A DNA stretch of 64,000 nucleotides from Paenibacillus sinopodophylli. GTDB lineage: Bacteria; Bacillota; Bacilli; Paenibacillales; Paenibacillaceae. The notes beneath the pieces are model-generated. The model had not been told where the DNA came from and made no database searches. It worked only from the letters and a program-made list of their open reading frames with translations. The stretch covers positions 62,001-126,000 of the forward strand of contig NZ_VDBO01000010.1 in NCBI RefSeq assembly GCF_005930355.1. The letters are read 5' to 3'. Below, one piece after another: positions 35,282 through 43,897 of the stretch. Both the position numbers and the translations under genes were made by a program. Within the stretch, counting starts at the first letter, position 1. Each line of letters opens with the position of its first letter.

Positions 35282-36265
35282 ATGTTTAGTAATAAAACGA
35301 TTTTAATCACAGGCGGAACAGGCTCGTGGGGACAAGAATTGACTCGAAACCTTCTAGGAGCCGATCCTAAGGAGATTCGCATCTTTTCCCGTAATGAATT
35401 TACCCAGGTTGATCTCAAAAGAAAATTCAACAGTCCAAAACTGAACTTCATGATCGGAGACGTTCGCGATTACGATGCCGTTCATGAAGCTTGCCAAGGT
35501 GTCGATTATGTATTCCATCTTGCTGCATTAAAACATGTACCGATTTGCGAATACCAGCCCTATGAGGCCCTCAAGACGAATGTTCTAGGTACCCAGAACA
35601 TTATCCGTGCCAGCATCGCGCAAGGGGTAGATAAGGTCATTGACGTCTCCACGGATAAAGCGGTAGATCCTATTAACTTCTATGGCATGACGAAAGCGAT
35701 CGGCGAGAAAATCATTATCAAAGCCAATGATTTAAGTGAAAAAACACGGTTTGTTTGTATACGCGGAGGCAATGTGCTGGGTACGAACGGCAGCGTCGTT
35801 CCTTTGTTCAAACAGCAGATTATCGACGGTCAAGAACTTACACTTACCGATATGGATATGACTCGTTTCTTCTTAACGGTACCTGAGGCGATTCAACTGC
35901 TGCTGAAGGCTACAGCAGTCGCCGTCGGTGGAGAAACCTTCGTCATGAAAATGCCTGCATGCAAGATCATCGATCTCATTCAAGTACTCAAAAACGTCTT
36001 CGGAGGAGCAAATCTACCGGTTAAGGACATCGGGATACGCCCTGGAGAAAAGCTTCATGAAGTGCTCATCTCAACATCAGAATCGCCATACTCCTACAAA
36101 TACGACGAGCAATACTATGTCATCCTCCCCTCTCATCCTAGCGATCAGCTCTATAACCACTACAAACATCTGCCAAAAGTAACCTTCCCGTACTTCCAAT
36201 CCGACCAAGATCTCATGTCCTACGATGAAATTGAACGATTGCTTAAAAAGGGAAAATTTATTTAA
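35282..36265 (+). CDS. capE: CapE-type UDP-GlcNAc 4,6-dehydratase/5-epimerase
   Basis: Short-chain dehydrogenase of about 327 residues, first enzyme of the UDP-L-FucNAc route (FnlA/CapE). The nucleotide site is ITGGTGSWGQELTRNL, followed by RNEFTQVDLKRKF, VFHLAALKHVPICE and DVSTDKAVDPINFYGMTKAIGEK with the Tyr-Lys pair; the Met before Thr-Lys is where CapE/PglF-like dehydratases differ from common reductases. The C-terminus has GIRPGEKLHEVLIS. AAGGAGG lies 7 bases before the ATG. It follows capG by 66 bases, and a GT2 gene follows it. Confidence 0.9.
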   Translation: MFSNKTILITGGTGSWGQELTRNLLGADPKEIRIFSRNEFTQVDLKRKFNSPKLNFMIGDVRDYDAVHEACQGVDYVFHLAALKHVPICEYQPYEALKTNVLGTQNIIRASIAQGVDKVIDVSTDKAVDPINFYGMTKAIGEKIIIKANDLSEKTRFVCIRGGNVLGTNGSVVPLFKQQIIDGQELTLTDMDMTRFFLTVPEAIQLLLKATAVAVGGETFVMKMPACKIIDLIQVLKNVFGGANLPVKDIGIRPGEKLHEVLISTSESPYSYKYDEQYYVILPSHPSDQLYNHYKHLPKVTFPYFQSDQDLMSYDEIERLLKKGKFI

Positions 36266-36323
36266 CCATTCCAGAAAAGAGGGAAGATCGAACCTAAATG
36301 AACAAACCTAGGTGGTGTGCTTG

Positions 36324-37058
36324 GTGAGAATGAAAAAGCAGAAAAGAAAGGCAGCGACCGAAACTGGTGTTTCAATGGTTACTTGCACGAATAAACTCCC
36401 TTATATGTACAACATTTTCAATAATTACGGCAGGCAGATCATAGAAAACAAAGAGTTGATCATTATCTTGAATAATGATCAGCTCAGCTTAGCCGATTGG
36501 CAGGAACGATCTGCTATTTATCCGAATATTACCGTTTACCAATTACCGGAATCTGCAACTCTTGGCGAGTGCTTAAACTTCGCCGCTGAAAGGAGCCAAT
36601 TTGAAGTAATCGCTAAATTCGATGATGATGATTTCTACTCCCGGTTCTACGTCAGCTCGGCGCTTCATGCTTTGAGAACGACAAAAGCCGATATTATCGG
36701 AAAAAGCGCTTATCACACTTATTTGGAAGAGGATAAATCGTTATCACTGCGATTTCCTAATCGAGAAAATGCCTACACGACACAAATTGCGGGGGCAACG
36801 CTGTTATTCCGCAAAAAAGTATTTCAACGAGTACGCTTCCAGCATATATCTCTAGGCGAGGACGTTGCTTTTCTTCGGGATTGCCGCTTGTCGCACTTCA
36901 AAATTTTCACAACCAATCGCTACAACTATGTGTGCAATCGCAGAACGGATCCAAATCTTCACACCTGGAAGCCATCGAAAGAATATTTCCTCAGCACCGG
37001 CATCCTGATTACCCATACCGACGATTATCGCAAATTTGTTGTGCAAGAATCACTGTAA
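36324..37058 (+). CDS. GT2-like glycosyltransferase, DDDD type
   Basis: Compact GT-A glycosyltransferase of about 244 residues. Motifs: GVSMVTCTNKLPYMYNIFNNYGRQ near the N-terminus, LGECLNFAAE, the metal run in AKFDDDDFYSRFYVS, and late GATLLFRKKVFQRVRF and NRYNYVCNRRTDPNLHTWK. It is a clear paralogue of the two GT2 genes at 42135 and 43894 (shared NY[DG]RQ, LGxCLN, FDDDD, HTWK). The start is GTG at 36324, 8 bases after AGGTGG; basic residues (KKQKRKAA) follow. It probably adds a sugar made by the cap genes beside it. Confidence 0.8.
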   Translation: MRMKKQKRKAATETGVSMVTCTNKLPYMYNIFNNYGRQIIENKELIIILNNDQLSLADWQERSAIYPNITVYQLPESATLGECLNFAAERSQFEVIAKFDDDDFYSRFYVSSALHALRTTKADIIGKSAYHTYLEEDKSLSLRFPNRENAYTTQIAGATLLFRKKVFQRVRFQHISLGEDVAFLRDCRLSHFKIFTTNRYNYVCNRRTDPNLHTWKPSKEYFLSTGILITHTDDYRKFVVQESL

Positions 37059-37062
37059 GCTT

Positions 37063-37207
37063 ATAAGGGGCTGTCCAATATGTCCCTAAAATAAAAAGTT
37101 GGGCGGAAAACGTAAAGTTTTCCGTCCAACTTTTTTATCTGGATGTTTTTGCAGGAAGGGGCTGTCTAGAAAGTCAGTTAAAGCTGACTTTCTGGACAAC
37201 CCCTTAT
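37063..37207. mobile_element. MITE-like element with 15-bp terminal inverted repeats
   Basis: A 145-base stretch bounded by ATAAGGGGCTGTCCA on the left and its near-perfect reverse complement on the right (one mismatch). The motif GGGGCTGTC, seen three times here, is typical of the ends of several IS families. Inside lie two hairpins: 37093-37135 and a 22-bp imperfect stem at 37155-37206. There is no coding sequence, and I see no clear target duplication. It separates two convergent genes, so the hairpins may also serve as terminators. Confidence 0.5.
37093..37135. terminator. Terminator-like hairpin inside the MITE-like element
   Basis: 19-bp stem with one mismatch (AAAAAGTTGG... / ...CCAACTTTTT), 5-base loop, flanked by T-runs in both directions. 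It can end the GT2 gene on the plus strand and the dehydrogenase gene on the minus strand. Confidence 0.75.
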
Positions 37208-37227
37208 CATGAATCGAATAAGTTCTT

Positions 37228-38541
37228 CTAGCTCCATCCGCCGCCGAATCGCACGATCTTTGCTTTCCCTAACGCTCCGTTCGTTACATTGCGAGTATCA
37301 TAAATAAACGGAGCATGGTCCAGCAACAGCTGTAGGGGAAGACTCGAATGATCGGTTGCAATAATGACACAATCCACCTGGCTCAGCATTGCTTCATCAA
37401 GCTTCACACTCTCAAGCATGATGCCTCCTGCCTGTATCGAGGGAACATAAGGATCATGATACATCACACACCCCGCTTCAAGCTGAAGCATATGAATAAG
37501 CTCGATGGCAGCCGACTCCCTGGCATCAGCAATATCCCGCTTATACGCAGCCCCATAAACCAATATTCGCGCACTGGACAACGACTTTGGTGCTAAGTGC
37601 AGTTTCAATTGCTGCGTCATATACATCGGCATCATACGGTTCACCGTATTCGATATTTGAATGAAATCGGATTTGATGCCATATTGCTTGATTTTCCAAG
37701 CCAAATAAGCGGGATCTACAGGAATACAATGGCCGCCAGCTCCCGGTCCGGGATAAAAGGCTTTAAAACCAAACGGCTTCGTGCTCGCTGCCTCAATAAT
37801 TTCCCATAAATTTAAGGCAAGCACATCGCAGATCATCGCCAGCTCATTAATAAAGGAAATATTAATTAGACGATAAGAATTCTCCAGTAGCTTTGTCATT
37901 TCGGCGGCATCGGTTGTGGAAACACGATGCCGCTGCGTGAAGATGCAGCCATAGAGCTCTTCGATCCTATTCAAGCAGTTGGGCGTAATCCCGCTAATAA
38001 CCTTAGGAATATCCGCCACACGATAATCCTGATTGCCAGGATCGACCCGTTCCGGTGAATACGCCAAATGAAAATCAACTCCCACAACCAGATCGAAAGC
38101 ACTTAGAACAGGGAGCAGCACCTCTCTTGTCGTTCCCGGATACGTTGAGCTTTCCAAGATGACAAGCTGTCCCTCGCGGAGCCGACAGCCAATCTCTCGT
38201 GCCGCCTGTGTCAGAAAGCTTAAATCAGGTGTACCGTAAGCAGTAAGCGGAGTAGGTACGCATATAATTACAGCTTCTGCTGTATCTATTTGGCTGTATT
38301 CCACAGTTGGAGTAAGCCTCTTCGCTGCGATCGCTTCCTGAATTTCTACATCCTTAACCTCAAGGATATAACTCTCTCCACTGCTCAGCTTCTCAATTTT
38401 ATGCTGATCCAAGTCAATGCCAAGCACATGAAAGCCTTTCCTAGCAAACAGCAGTGCTAACGGCAGGCCTACATAGCCAAGTCCAATTATAGCTACCGTT
38501 CGCTGTCTCATTCGAAATAAATCGGTTGATTCCGTGCTCAT
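37228..38541 (-). CDS. WecC/WbpA-type UDP-N-acetylhexosamine 6-dehydrogenase
   Basis: NAD-dependent nucleotide-sugar dehydrogenase of about 437 residues that oxidises C6 to a uronate. The N-terminal Rossmann domain has AIIGLGYVGLPLALLFARKG; the middle part LAYSPERVDPGN and the catalytic Cys in GPGAGGHCIPVDPAYL; the C-terminal lobe YGAAYKRDIADARESAA. GGHCIPVDP is the signature of the UDP-GlcNAc/UDP-ManNAc branch (WecC, WbpA, TviB), unlike the UDP-glucose enzyme next door. The product is therefore probably UDP-GlcNAcA or UDP-ManNAcA. It may have its own sigma-K-like promoter. Confidence 0.88.
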   Translation of the reverse strand: MSTESTDLFRMRQRTVAIIGLGYVGLPLALLFARKGFHVLGIDLDQHKIEKLSSGESYILEVKDVEIQEAIAAKRLTPTVEYSQIDTAEAVIICVPTPLTAYGTPDLSFLTQAAREIGCRLREGQLVILESSTYPGTTREVLLPVLSAFDLVVGVDFHLAYSPERVDPGNQDYRVADIPKVISGITPNCLNRIEELYGCIFTQRHRVSTTDAAEMTKLLENSYRLINISFINELAMICDVLALNLWEIIEAASTKPFGFKAFYPGPGAGGHCIPVDPAYLAWKIKQYGIKSDFIQISNTVNRMMPMYMTQQLKLHLAPKSLSSARILVYGAAYKRDIADARESAAIELIHMLQLEAGCVMYHDPYVPSIQAGGIMLESVKLDEAMLSQVDCVIIATDHSSLPLQLLLDHAPFIYDTRNVTNGALGKAKIVRFGGGWS

Positions 38542-38586
38542 CCTCTATGATGTCACCTTCTTTCTAGCGATGATAGTCAACTGAAA

Positions 38587-38595
38587 TAGTATATG
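38587..38595 (-). promoter_or_regulatory. Sigma-K/E-like -10 box before the WecC-type gene
   Basis: CATATACTA, an exact CATANNNTA and identical to the box before capF, 45 bases before the ATG. No AC at the expected -35 spacing. Confidence 0.38.
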
Positions 38596-38629
38596 AAGAA
38601 GCTCTATGAATGGATTGGACAATAAGCAG

Positions 38630-39925
38630 CTAATCATTACTGCCGATACTTTGATAGTAGTAGCCCAGTGCCTTCATATGTTGAGCATTCAGCAGGTTTC
38701 TTCCGTCAAATACATTGCCACGTGCCATAACTTGTTTCATCTTCGACCAATCGATACTACGTATGGTTGGCCACTCCGTGCATAAAAACACTGCATCTGC
38801 ATCCTGCAGCGCCTCCTCCACCTCCATACATACCGCTACAGATGCATATTTCACATCGTTTGGCAGTACGGCTACAGGGTCATAAAGCGTTAATTGTGCT
38901 CGCTCATCCAACAGACTTTCGATGATTCGAAGGGATGGCGCCTCCCGGATATCATCCGTATCTGGCTTGAATGCTAAGCCTAGAATCGCTATTTTTTTAT
39001 CCGAGAAGCTTCCGAGCCGCTCCCTCGCTTTATCCGTCAGATAACTGTGCTGCGTCTGGTTAACCTGCATGACCTTCTCAAGCACGCTAAGCTCGATGTT
39101 GTTATGCTTGGCAGTTAGAATTAAGGCAGATACATCCTTAGGAAAACACGATCCCCCATAGCCGATTCCGGCTTGCAGGAAGCTGGGCCCAATACGTGGA
39201 TCCAAACCAATTCCGCTGGCGACCTCCTTAACATTGACGTTCAGCTTGTCGCAAAGTCTAGCAAGCTCGTTTATATATGAAATCTTTGTTGCTAGAAATG
39301 CATTTGAAGCATATTTGATAAACTCTGCTGTACGCGGCGAGGTTACGACAACGGGGCATATAAATGAATGATAGAGTGCTTTGAGCTGATTCGCCGCTCG
39401 CTCGCTTGGAGTACCGATGATGATACGATCCGGATTTAACGCATCCTCTACCGCTTTTCCTTCACGCAGAAACTCCGGATTGGACGCTGCATCGAAGGGG
39501 TATTGCTGCTCCTGCGCTGCCTTAATCCAGCTAGCAATCAGTTCTTGTGTCCCGACTGGAACGGTGCTTTTGGTTACGACCAGCTTATAGCCATTCATCT
39601 TCTGGCCAATCTCTTCAGCGACCTCCTTCACAAAGCGCAGATCGGCGCTCCCATCCGGAAGAGAAGGTGTTCCTACGCAAATAAAGATGATATCGTTCTC
39701 TTGTATTGCTTTGTCCTTATCCGTTGTGAACTTCATTTGACCCGACTGTATATGCTTCCTGATCAGCTCCTCTAAGCCTGGCTCATAGAAATGAAGGATG
39801 CCCTGCCCTAGCTGATTAATTTTGTGAGCATCCACATCCAGCCCCGTCACCTTCCAGCCAAGCTCAGCAAAAACCATCGCAGTAGTAGATCCGACATAGC
39901 CAGTCCCGATTACTAATAGATTCAT
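38630..39925 (-). CDS. ugd: UDP-glucose 6-dehydrogenase
   Basis: Ugd/TuaD-type enzyme of about 431 residues, making UDP-glucuronate from UDP-glucose with two NAD. Motifs: VIGTGYVGSTTAMVFAELG, FICVGTPSLPDGSADL, STVPVGTQELI, NPEFLREGKAVEDALNPDR and the catalytic Cys in GIGYGGSCFPKDVSAL, then AFKPDTDDIREAPSL. GGSCFPKD marks the glucose/mannose branch. The start overlaps the stop of the nucleotidylyltransferase gene by 4 bases (ATGA), so the two are translationally coupled. Confidence 0.93.
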   Translation of the reverse strand: MNLLVIGTGYVGSTTAMVFAELGWKVTGLDVDAHKINQLGQGILHFYEPGLEELIRKHIQSGQMKFTTDKDKAIQENDIIFICVGTPSLPDGSADLRFVKEVAEEIGQKMNGYKLVVTKSTVPVGTQELIASWIKAAQEQQYPFDAASNPEFLREGKAVEDALNPDRIIIGTPSERAANQLKALYHSFICPVVVTSPRTAEFIKYASNAFLATKISYINELARLCDKLNVNVKEVASGIGLDPRIGPSFLQAGIGYGGSCFPKDVSALILTAKHNNIELSVLEKVMQVNQTQHSYLTDKARERLGSFSDKKIAILGLAFKPDTDDIREAPSLRIIESLLDERAQLTLYDPVAVLPNDVKYASVAVCMEVEEALQDADAVFLCTEWPTIRSIDWSKMKQVMARGNVFDGRNLLNAQHMKALGYYYQSIGSND

Positions 39926-40914
39926 TCACTTCCCCCTTCTTTCTTTGCCTGCAAACCTGTCATTACGGATTGAAAGCCGATGATCGTGTCTTTCAACAAA
40001 TAAGGAATATGTTTCAAATGAACGCCGCTTAGCAGGATGCAATTCTCGATGCGGCAGTCTTCAATATGTGAATCAGAACTAATGGAAACATAAGGACCAA
40101 TTACGCAATTTTTGAGGACACTTCCTTGCTTAATAGATACAGGAGATACAATGGAGCAATTGTCCATTATAACGGAATGATGGATAGCATCCTTGGCCGG
40201 CTGCGCATCAAGCATCTGCTTGTTCGCCTGCAGCCATCTCTCAACAGTTCCGACATCCATGTTAAGTTGCTCGGTCACATGATAGGTCACTTGCTTGCCA
40301 TGATTAATGAGCCATTGTATAGCATCTGTAATTTCGTATTCACCTCTCTGTGATGGCTTGATCTGATGGACCGCTTGAAAGATCGAGCTGTCCAGCGCAT
40401 AAGCACCTAATACGGCAAGCTTAGACTTCGGCGCCGCTGGTTTCTCCTCCAACTGCAGAATGCGTCCATCTTGCACTTCTGCGATGCCGTAATCGCGTGG
40501 ATTCGCTACCTCAGCCAGCAGCAAGGAGCCGCTGCTGCCTCTGGCCTCGACGTCTAATCTCAGCTCCGTAAGGCTATGAGAAATGAGGTTGTCTCCCAGC
40601 AGCAGCAGGAATGCCTCCTCACCGATAAATGTTTGCGCTTGTTTCACTGCGTGCGAGATACCTTTCGCTTCATATTGATAAATATAAGTGAGCGCAACGC
40701 CCCAAATTTCTCCGCTGCCGACCTGCGCGCGAATCATGTCTTCCTGTGATGGATGAATAACGACCCCGATCTCTACGATCGCCTGCTCCTTTAATTTCTC
40801 GATACAAGATTGCAGAATCGAAATGTTAGCTACAGGAATTAGTGTTTTTGGAAGCTTTAAAGTGATCGGATACAACCTCGTCCCTTTACCCGCACATAGG
40901 ATAAGTCCTTTCAA
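39922..40914 (-). CDS. Sugar-1-phosphate nucleotidylyltransferase with left-handed helix tail
   Basis: Nucleotidylyltransferase of about 330 residues, long RmlA/StrD type, probably glucose-1-phosphate thymidylyltransferase. The catalytic loop is LILCAGKGTRLYPITLKLPKTLIPV, followed by LLLLGDNLI and EYEITDAIQWL. The C-terminal part (about 240-315) is a left-handed beta-helix of hexapeptides (VIMDNCSIVSPVSIKQGSVL). The start is TTG, 7 bases after GGGGAG. No rmlB/C/D genes are in the window, so if it makes dTDP-glucose the later steps are elsewhere; a UDP-glucose role feeding ugd is the alternative. Confidence 0.82.
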   Translation of the reverse strand: MKGLILCAGKGTRLYPITLKLPKTLIPVANISILQSCIEKLKEQAIVEIGVVIHPSQEDMIRAQVGSGEIWGVALTYIYQYEAKGISHAVKQAQTFIGEEAFLLLLGDNLISHSLTELRLDVEARGSSGSLLLAEVANPRDYGIAEVQDGRILQLEEKPAAPKSKLAVLGAYALDSSIFQAVHQIKPSQRGEYEITDAIQWLINHGKQVTYHVTEQLNMDVGTVERWLQANKQMLDAQPAKDAIHHSVIMDNCSIVSPVSIKQGSVLKNCVIGPYVSISSDSHIEDCRIENCILLSGVHLKHIPYLLKDTIIGFQSVMTGLQAKKEGGSE

Positions 40915-41046
40915 ATCGCATCTCCCCTATTAAATCAGTTTCTATTAATCTATTAAATTCCATCTGGTTTGGTGTGGGCCGAGTAGCTCCATACTGCTCG
41001 AGTGCAGCGGATTTTTCTCAGCCCAACTAATGAATGCGCCGTGTCG

Positions 41047-41071
41047 ACTTCTGAAAACGGCTCATATCCTA
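41047..41071 (+). promoter_or_regulatory. Sigma-K-like promoter candidate before the GT4-GT2 array
   Basis: CATATCCTA (exact CATANNNTA) ends 44 bases before the TTG start; an AC lies 14 bases further upstream, shorter than the usual 16-17. Confidence 0.35.
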
Positions 41072-41115
41072 ACATGAAATGCCCATAGTTACTAACCTAA
41101 GGGAGCTGAGTACAT

Positions 41116-42141
41116 TTGAAGATTGTTCAAGTATCGACAAATACGATTCCAGTTCCTCCCAAAGATTACGGCGGCACACAGCGTGACGTTTATTATCTAA
41201 CCGAGGAATTGGTTCGCCGTGGACATGAGGTTATCTTATTCGCCAAGGAAGGCTCGACCGCTGGGGCGACTCAAACCTTTGAATATCCTTCGAACAACCC
41301 GAAAGAACAGCTCGATTTTATTATAAAGAACATCCCTGAGGACGCCGATTTCATCCATGACCATTACGGGATCGTCGCACAAGCCAATCCACCTATTCCA
41401 ACGATTCGCAACTCCCATTCAAAAGGAGTCAGCCGCGTACAACTGCCCGTCTACGTGAGCAAAACGATATTGCGGAAATACGGTAAAAACAAAGGCTTCT
41501 ATGTCTACAATGGCATTCGCGTCGAAGATTATGAATTTAGGAAAAAGAAAAGCGGTTATTTGCTCTTCCTCGGTCGGTTAATTGAACAGAAGGGCGTGCA
41601 TCTTGCGATCAAGGTTGCCCAAAAAACCGGAAGAGAGCTAATCATTGCAGGTCCGCTCAATGACAGGAAGTATTTTAATGCCAAAATTAAGCCGCACCTG
41701 AACAAACGGATCCGCTATATAGGTCCGGTCGGTGGAAGCAAGAAACACGAGCTGCTTGCAGGTGCAAGCTGCGTGCTGTTCACATCTACTTGGGATGAAC
41801 CGTTTGGTCTTGTTCTAATCGAAGCATTGGCAAGTGGTACTCCCGTGCTTGGCTTCAAGAAAGGCGCAGTGCCTGAGGTGCTGAAAGGTTTGCCCCAGCT
41901 CCTCTGCTCGAACACGCGGGTGATGGTGTCCAAGATAAGAAATGCCAAGCGCTTTCCTTCTCCCCACAGGTGTAGACGATACGTGCGGAGACATTTCTCA
42001 GACAGCGTCATGACCGATCAATTCCTGAAACTTTATGCAAAGATCATCAAGGGGAACAAGTATAAGCTCATCAAAAACTCTGCATGGAATAAGAGAAAAG
42101 CTAAGCTAGTCAAACAGAACGAGGAGATGAACGAATGGTAA
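41116..42141 (+). CDS. GT4 glycosyltransferase, first of a tandem pair
   Basis: GT-B retaining glycosyltransferase of about 341 residues. The N-terminal acceptor half has IPVPPKDYGGTQRDVYYLTEELVRRG and FIHDHYGIV. The C-terminal donor half has LFLGRLIEQKGVHLAIKVA and the E-x7-E motif in DEPFGLVLIEALASGTPVLG. The protein is strongly basic. The start is TTG behind GGGAG. It overlaps the GT2 gene by 7 bases. The next gene pair (42908 and 43894) is a close duplicate of this one. Confidence 0.88.
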   Translation: MKIVQVSTNTIPVPPKDYGGTQRDVYYLTEELVRRGHEVILFAKEGSTAGATQTFEYPSNNPKEQLDFIIKNIPEDADFIHDHYGIVAQANPPIPTIRNSHSKGVSRVQLPVYVSKTILRKYGKNKGFYVYNGIRVEDYEFRKKKSGYLLFLGRLIEQKGVHLAIKVAQKTGRELIIAGPLNDRKYFNAKIKPHLNKRIRYIGPVGGSKKHELLAGASCVLFTSTWDEPFGLVLIEALASGTPVLGFKKGAVPEVLKGLPQLLCSNTRVMVSKIRNAKRFPSPHRCRRYVRRHFSDSVMTDQFLKLYAKIIKGNKYKLIKNSAWNKRKAKLVKQNEEMNEW

Positions 42142-42824
42142 CCATCATTGCCTGTACGATGAGGTCATCCTTTATGGATAATGTTTTCGCCAATTACGAT
42201 CGGCAGCTGTGGAAGGACAAACAAATGATTATCGTGCTGAACAAAAACAATATGAATATGGAAGCGTGGAAAGAAAGAGCAAGGCGATATCCGGATAACG
42301 AGGTTAGGGTGTATCGGCTCTCTGAGAAATACAAGCTGGGCAAATGCTTGAATTTTGCCATCGGAAAGGCGAAGAACGGCATTATTACAAAGTTCGACGA
42401 TGATGACTATTACGGGCCGAAATATTTACGTGAGTCCGTCCGCGCACTCAAAAAAGGGAAAGCCCAAATCATCGGCAAACATACCTCGTATCTTTATTTT
42501 GAGGAAAAAAAGGCGCTGATGGTGTTTCGCTCTGGCGGCGAACGCAAATATCAGCGCTCCGTCAAGGGAGGAACGCTTCTGTTCCGCAAATCCTTATGGA
42601 AAAAAGTGAAATTCCCAGAAAATAAATTAGTGGGCACCGATTCGGGCTGGACCGGCAGGTGCCGCCGAAGAGGCTACAAAATCTACTCCGTATCCAAAAA
42701 GCATTATGTATGCGTGAGAAGAAAAAACATTGGCTCCCATACGCAGAAAAAGAGTACAAAACGATATATGTCTCATTGCAAGCTGGTCCGACATACCCGT
42801 AACTTTAAAAAATACGTGTCTTAA
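42135..42824 (+). CDS. GT2-like glycosyltransferase, first pair
   Basis: Compact GT-A transferase of about 229 residues, coupled to the GT4 gene by a 7-base overlap. Motifs: FMDNVFANYDRQLWKDKQMI, LGKCLNFAIGKA, metal run TKFDDDDYYGPKYLRESV, GGTLLFRKSLWKKVKFP and GSHTQKK. Paralogous to the genes at 36324 and 43894. Very rich in Lys and Arg, above all in the C-terminal third. GAGGAG lies about 8 bases before the ATG. Confidence 0.82.
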   Translation: MVTIIACTMRSSFMDNVFANYDRQLWKDKQMIIVLNKNNMNMEAWKERARRYPDNEVRVYRLSEKYKLGKCLNFAIGKAKNGIITKFDDDDYYGPKYLRESVRALKKGKAQIIGKHTSYLYFEEKKALMVFRSGGERKYQRSVKGGTLLFRKSLWKKVKFPENKLVGTDSGWTGRCRRRGYKIYSVSKKHYVCVRRKNIGSHTQKKSTKRYMSHCKLVRHTRNFKKYVS

Positions 42825-42840
42825 TTCCAAATACCTCTAT

Positions 42841-42880
42841 AGCAGGGAGGCTAGAACAGTGGTATACCTTGTTCCCTGCT
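42841..42880 (+). other. Hairpin between the two GT pairs
   Basis: Arms AGCAGGGA (42841-42848) and TCCCTGCT (42873-42880) around a 24-base loop that itself contains the palindrome GGTATACC. No T-run follows, so it is not a standard terminator; it may lower or set expression of the second pair. Confidence 0.4.
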
Positions 42881-42907
42881 GCAATTAAAGAAAGGAGCTG
42901 AGCTGCT

Positions 42908-43897
42908 TTGCGAATTGCCCAAATTTCAAACAATACGATTCCTGTTCCGCCTAAGGACTATGGTGGTACCCAGCGGGAAGTGTATTATTTAACCGAGGAA
43001 CTGATGAGGCGTGGTCATCAGGTTTTTTTATTCGCCAAAAAAGGAACGACGGCCTGTGCTACCAAAACCTTCTATTATCCATCGAATAATGCTACGGAGC
43101 AGTTGGCTTTCATAAAAAAACACCTCCCGAACGACGTCGATTTCATCCATGATCATTACGGAATCGTCGCGAAAGCAAACCCGCCTATTCCAACCATTCG
43201 AAGCTCCCATTCGAAGGGAGTGACCGGCGTGCAACTTCCTGTTTACGTCAGCAAAAAAATATGGAGCAAGTACGGCGATAAAAAGGGATTTTACGTGCAC
43301 AACGGCATTCGGATGAAGGATTACAAGTTCCGCAAAAAGAAAAAAAAGCATCTTCTTTTTCTGGGCCGAATGATGGAGGAAAAAGGGGTTCATCTCGCCA
43401 TTAAGGTCGCGAAGAAGACAGGTAAGGATTTGATCATCGCAGGTCCCGTCTACGATAAAAAATATTTCAAAACCAAGATCAAACCCCATCTGAATAAGCA
43501 AATTCGATACGTGGGGTCCGTAGGTGGTAGCAAAAAGCAGCAGTTGCTCTCTGAAGCAAGCTGTGTGTTGTTTACATCTACTTGGGATGAGCCGTTCGGG
43601 CTCGTACTGATCGAGGCGATGGCCTGCGGAACGCCTGCACTCGGCTTTCAGAGCGGAGGTGCTGTGCCTGAGGTGCTGAAGGGAATGCCGCAGCTCATCT
43701 GTAAAAACACAAAAGCGATGATCGCGAAAGCAAAACATCCGAAAAAACTTCCTTCTGCAAGAGCATGCAGACGCTATGTCAAAGCCCGCTTCTCAGATCG
43801 CGTCATGACCAGCAAGTTTCTGAAGCTCTACAATAAAATTATTAATGAAAAGCAATATAAGCTCATTAAATCCTCAGCTTGGAACGAACTTCGTTGA
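42908..43897 (+). CDS. GT4 glycosyltransferase, second of a tandem pair
   Basis: GT-B enzyme of about 329 residues, a close paralogue of the gene at 41116: IPVPPKDYGGTQREVYYLTE, DFIHDHYGIVAKANPPIPTI, LFLGRMMEEKGVHLAIKVA and DEPFGLVLIEAMACGTPALG. Near-identical blocks alternate with changed loops, so the copies have had time to diverge in acceptor choice. The start is TTG, 9 bases after AAGGAG. It overlaps the following GT2 gene by 4 bases. Confidence 0.88.
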   Translation: MRIAQISNNTIPVPPKDYGGTQREVYYLTEELMRRGHQVFLFAKKGTTACATKTFYYPSNNATEQLAFIKKHLPNDVDFIHDHYGIVAKANPPIPTIRSSHSKGVTGVQLPVYVSKKIWSKYGDKKGFYVHNGIRMKDYKFRKKKKKHLLFLGRMMEEKGVHLAIKVAKKTGKDLIIAGPVYDKKYFKTKIKPHLNKQIRYVGSVGGSKKQQLLSEASCVLFTSTWDEPFGLVLIEAMACGTPALGFQSGGAVPEVLKGMPQLICKNTKAMIAKAKHPKKLPSARACRRYVKARFSDRVMTSKFLKLYNKIINEKQYKLIKSSAWNELR

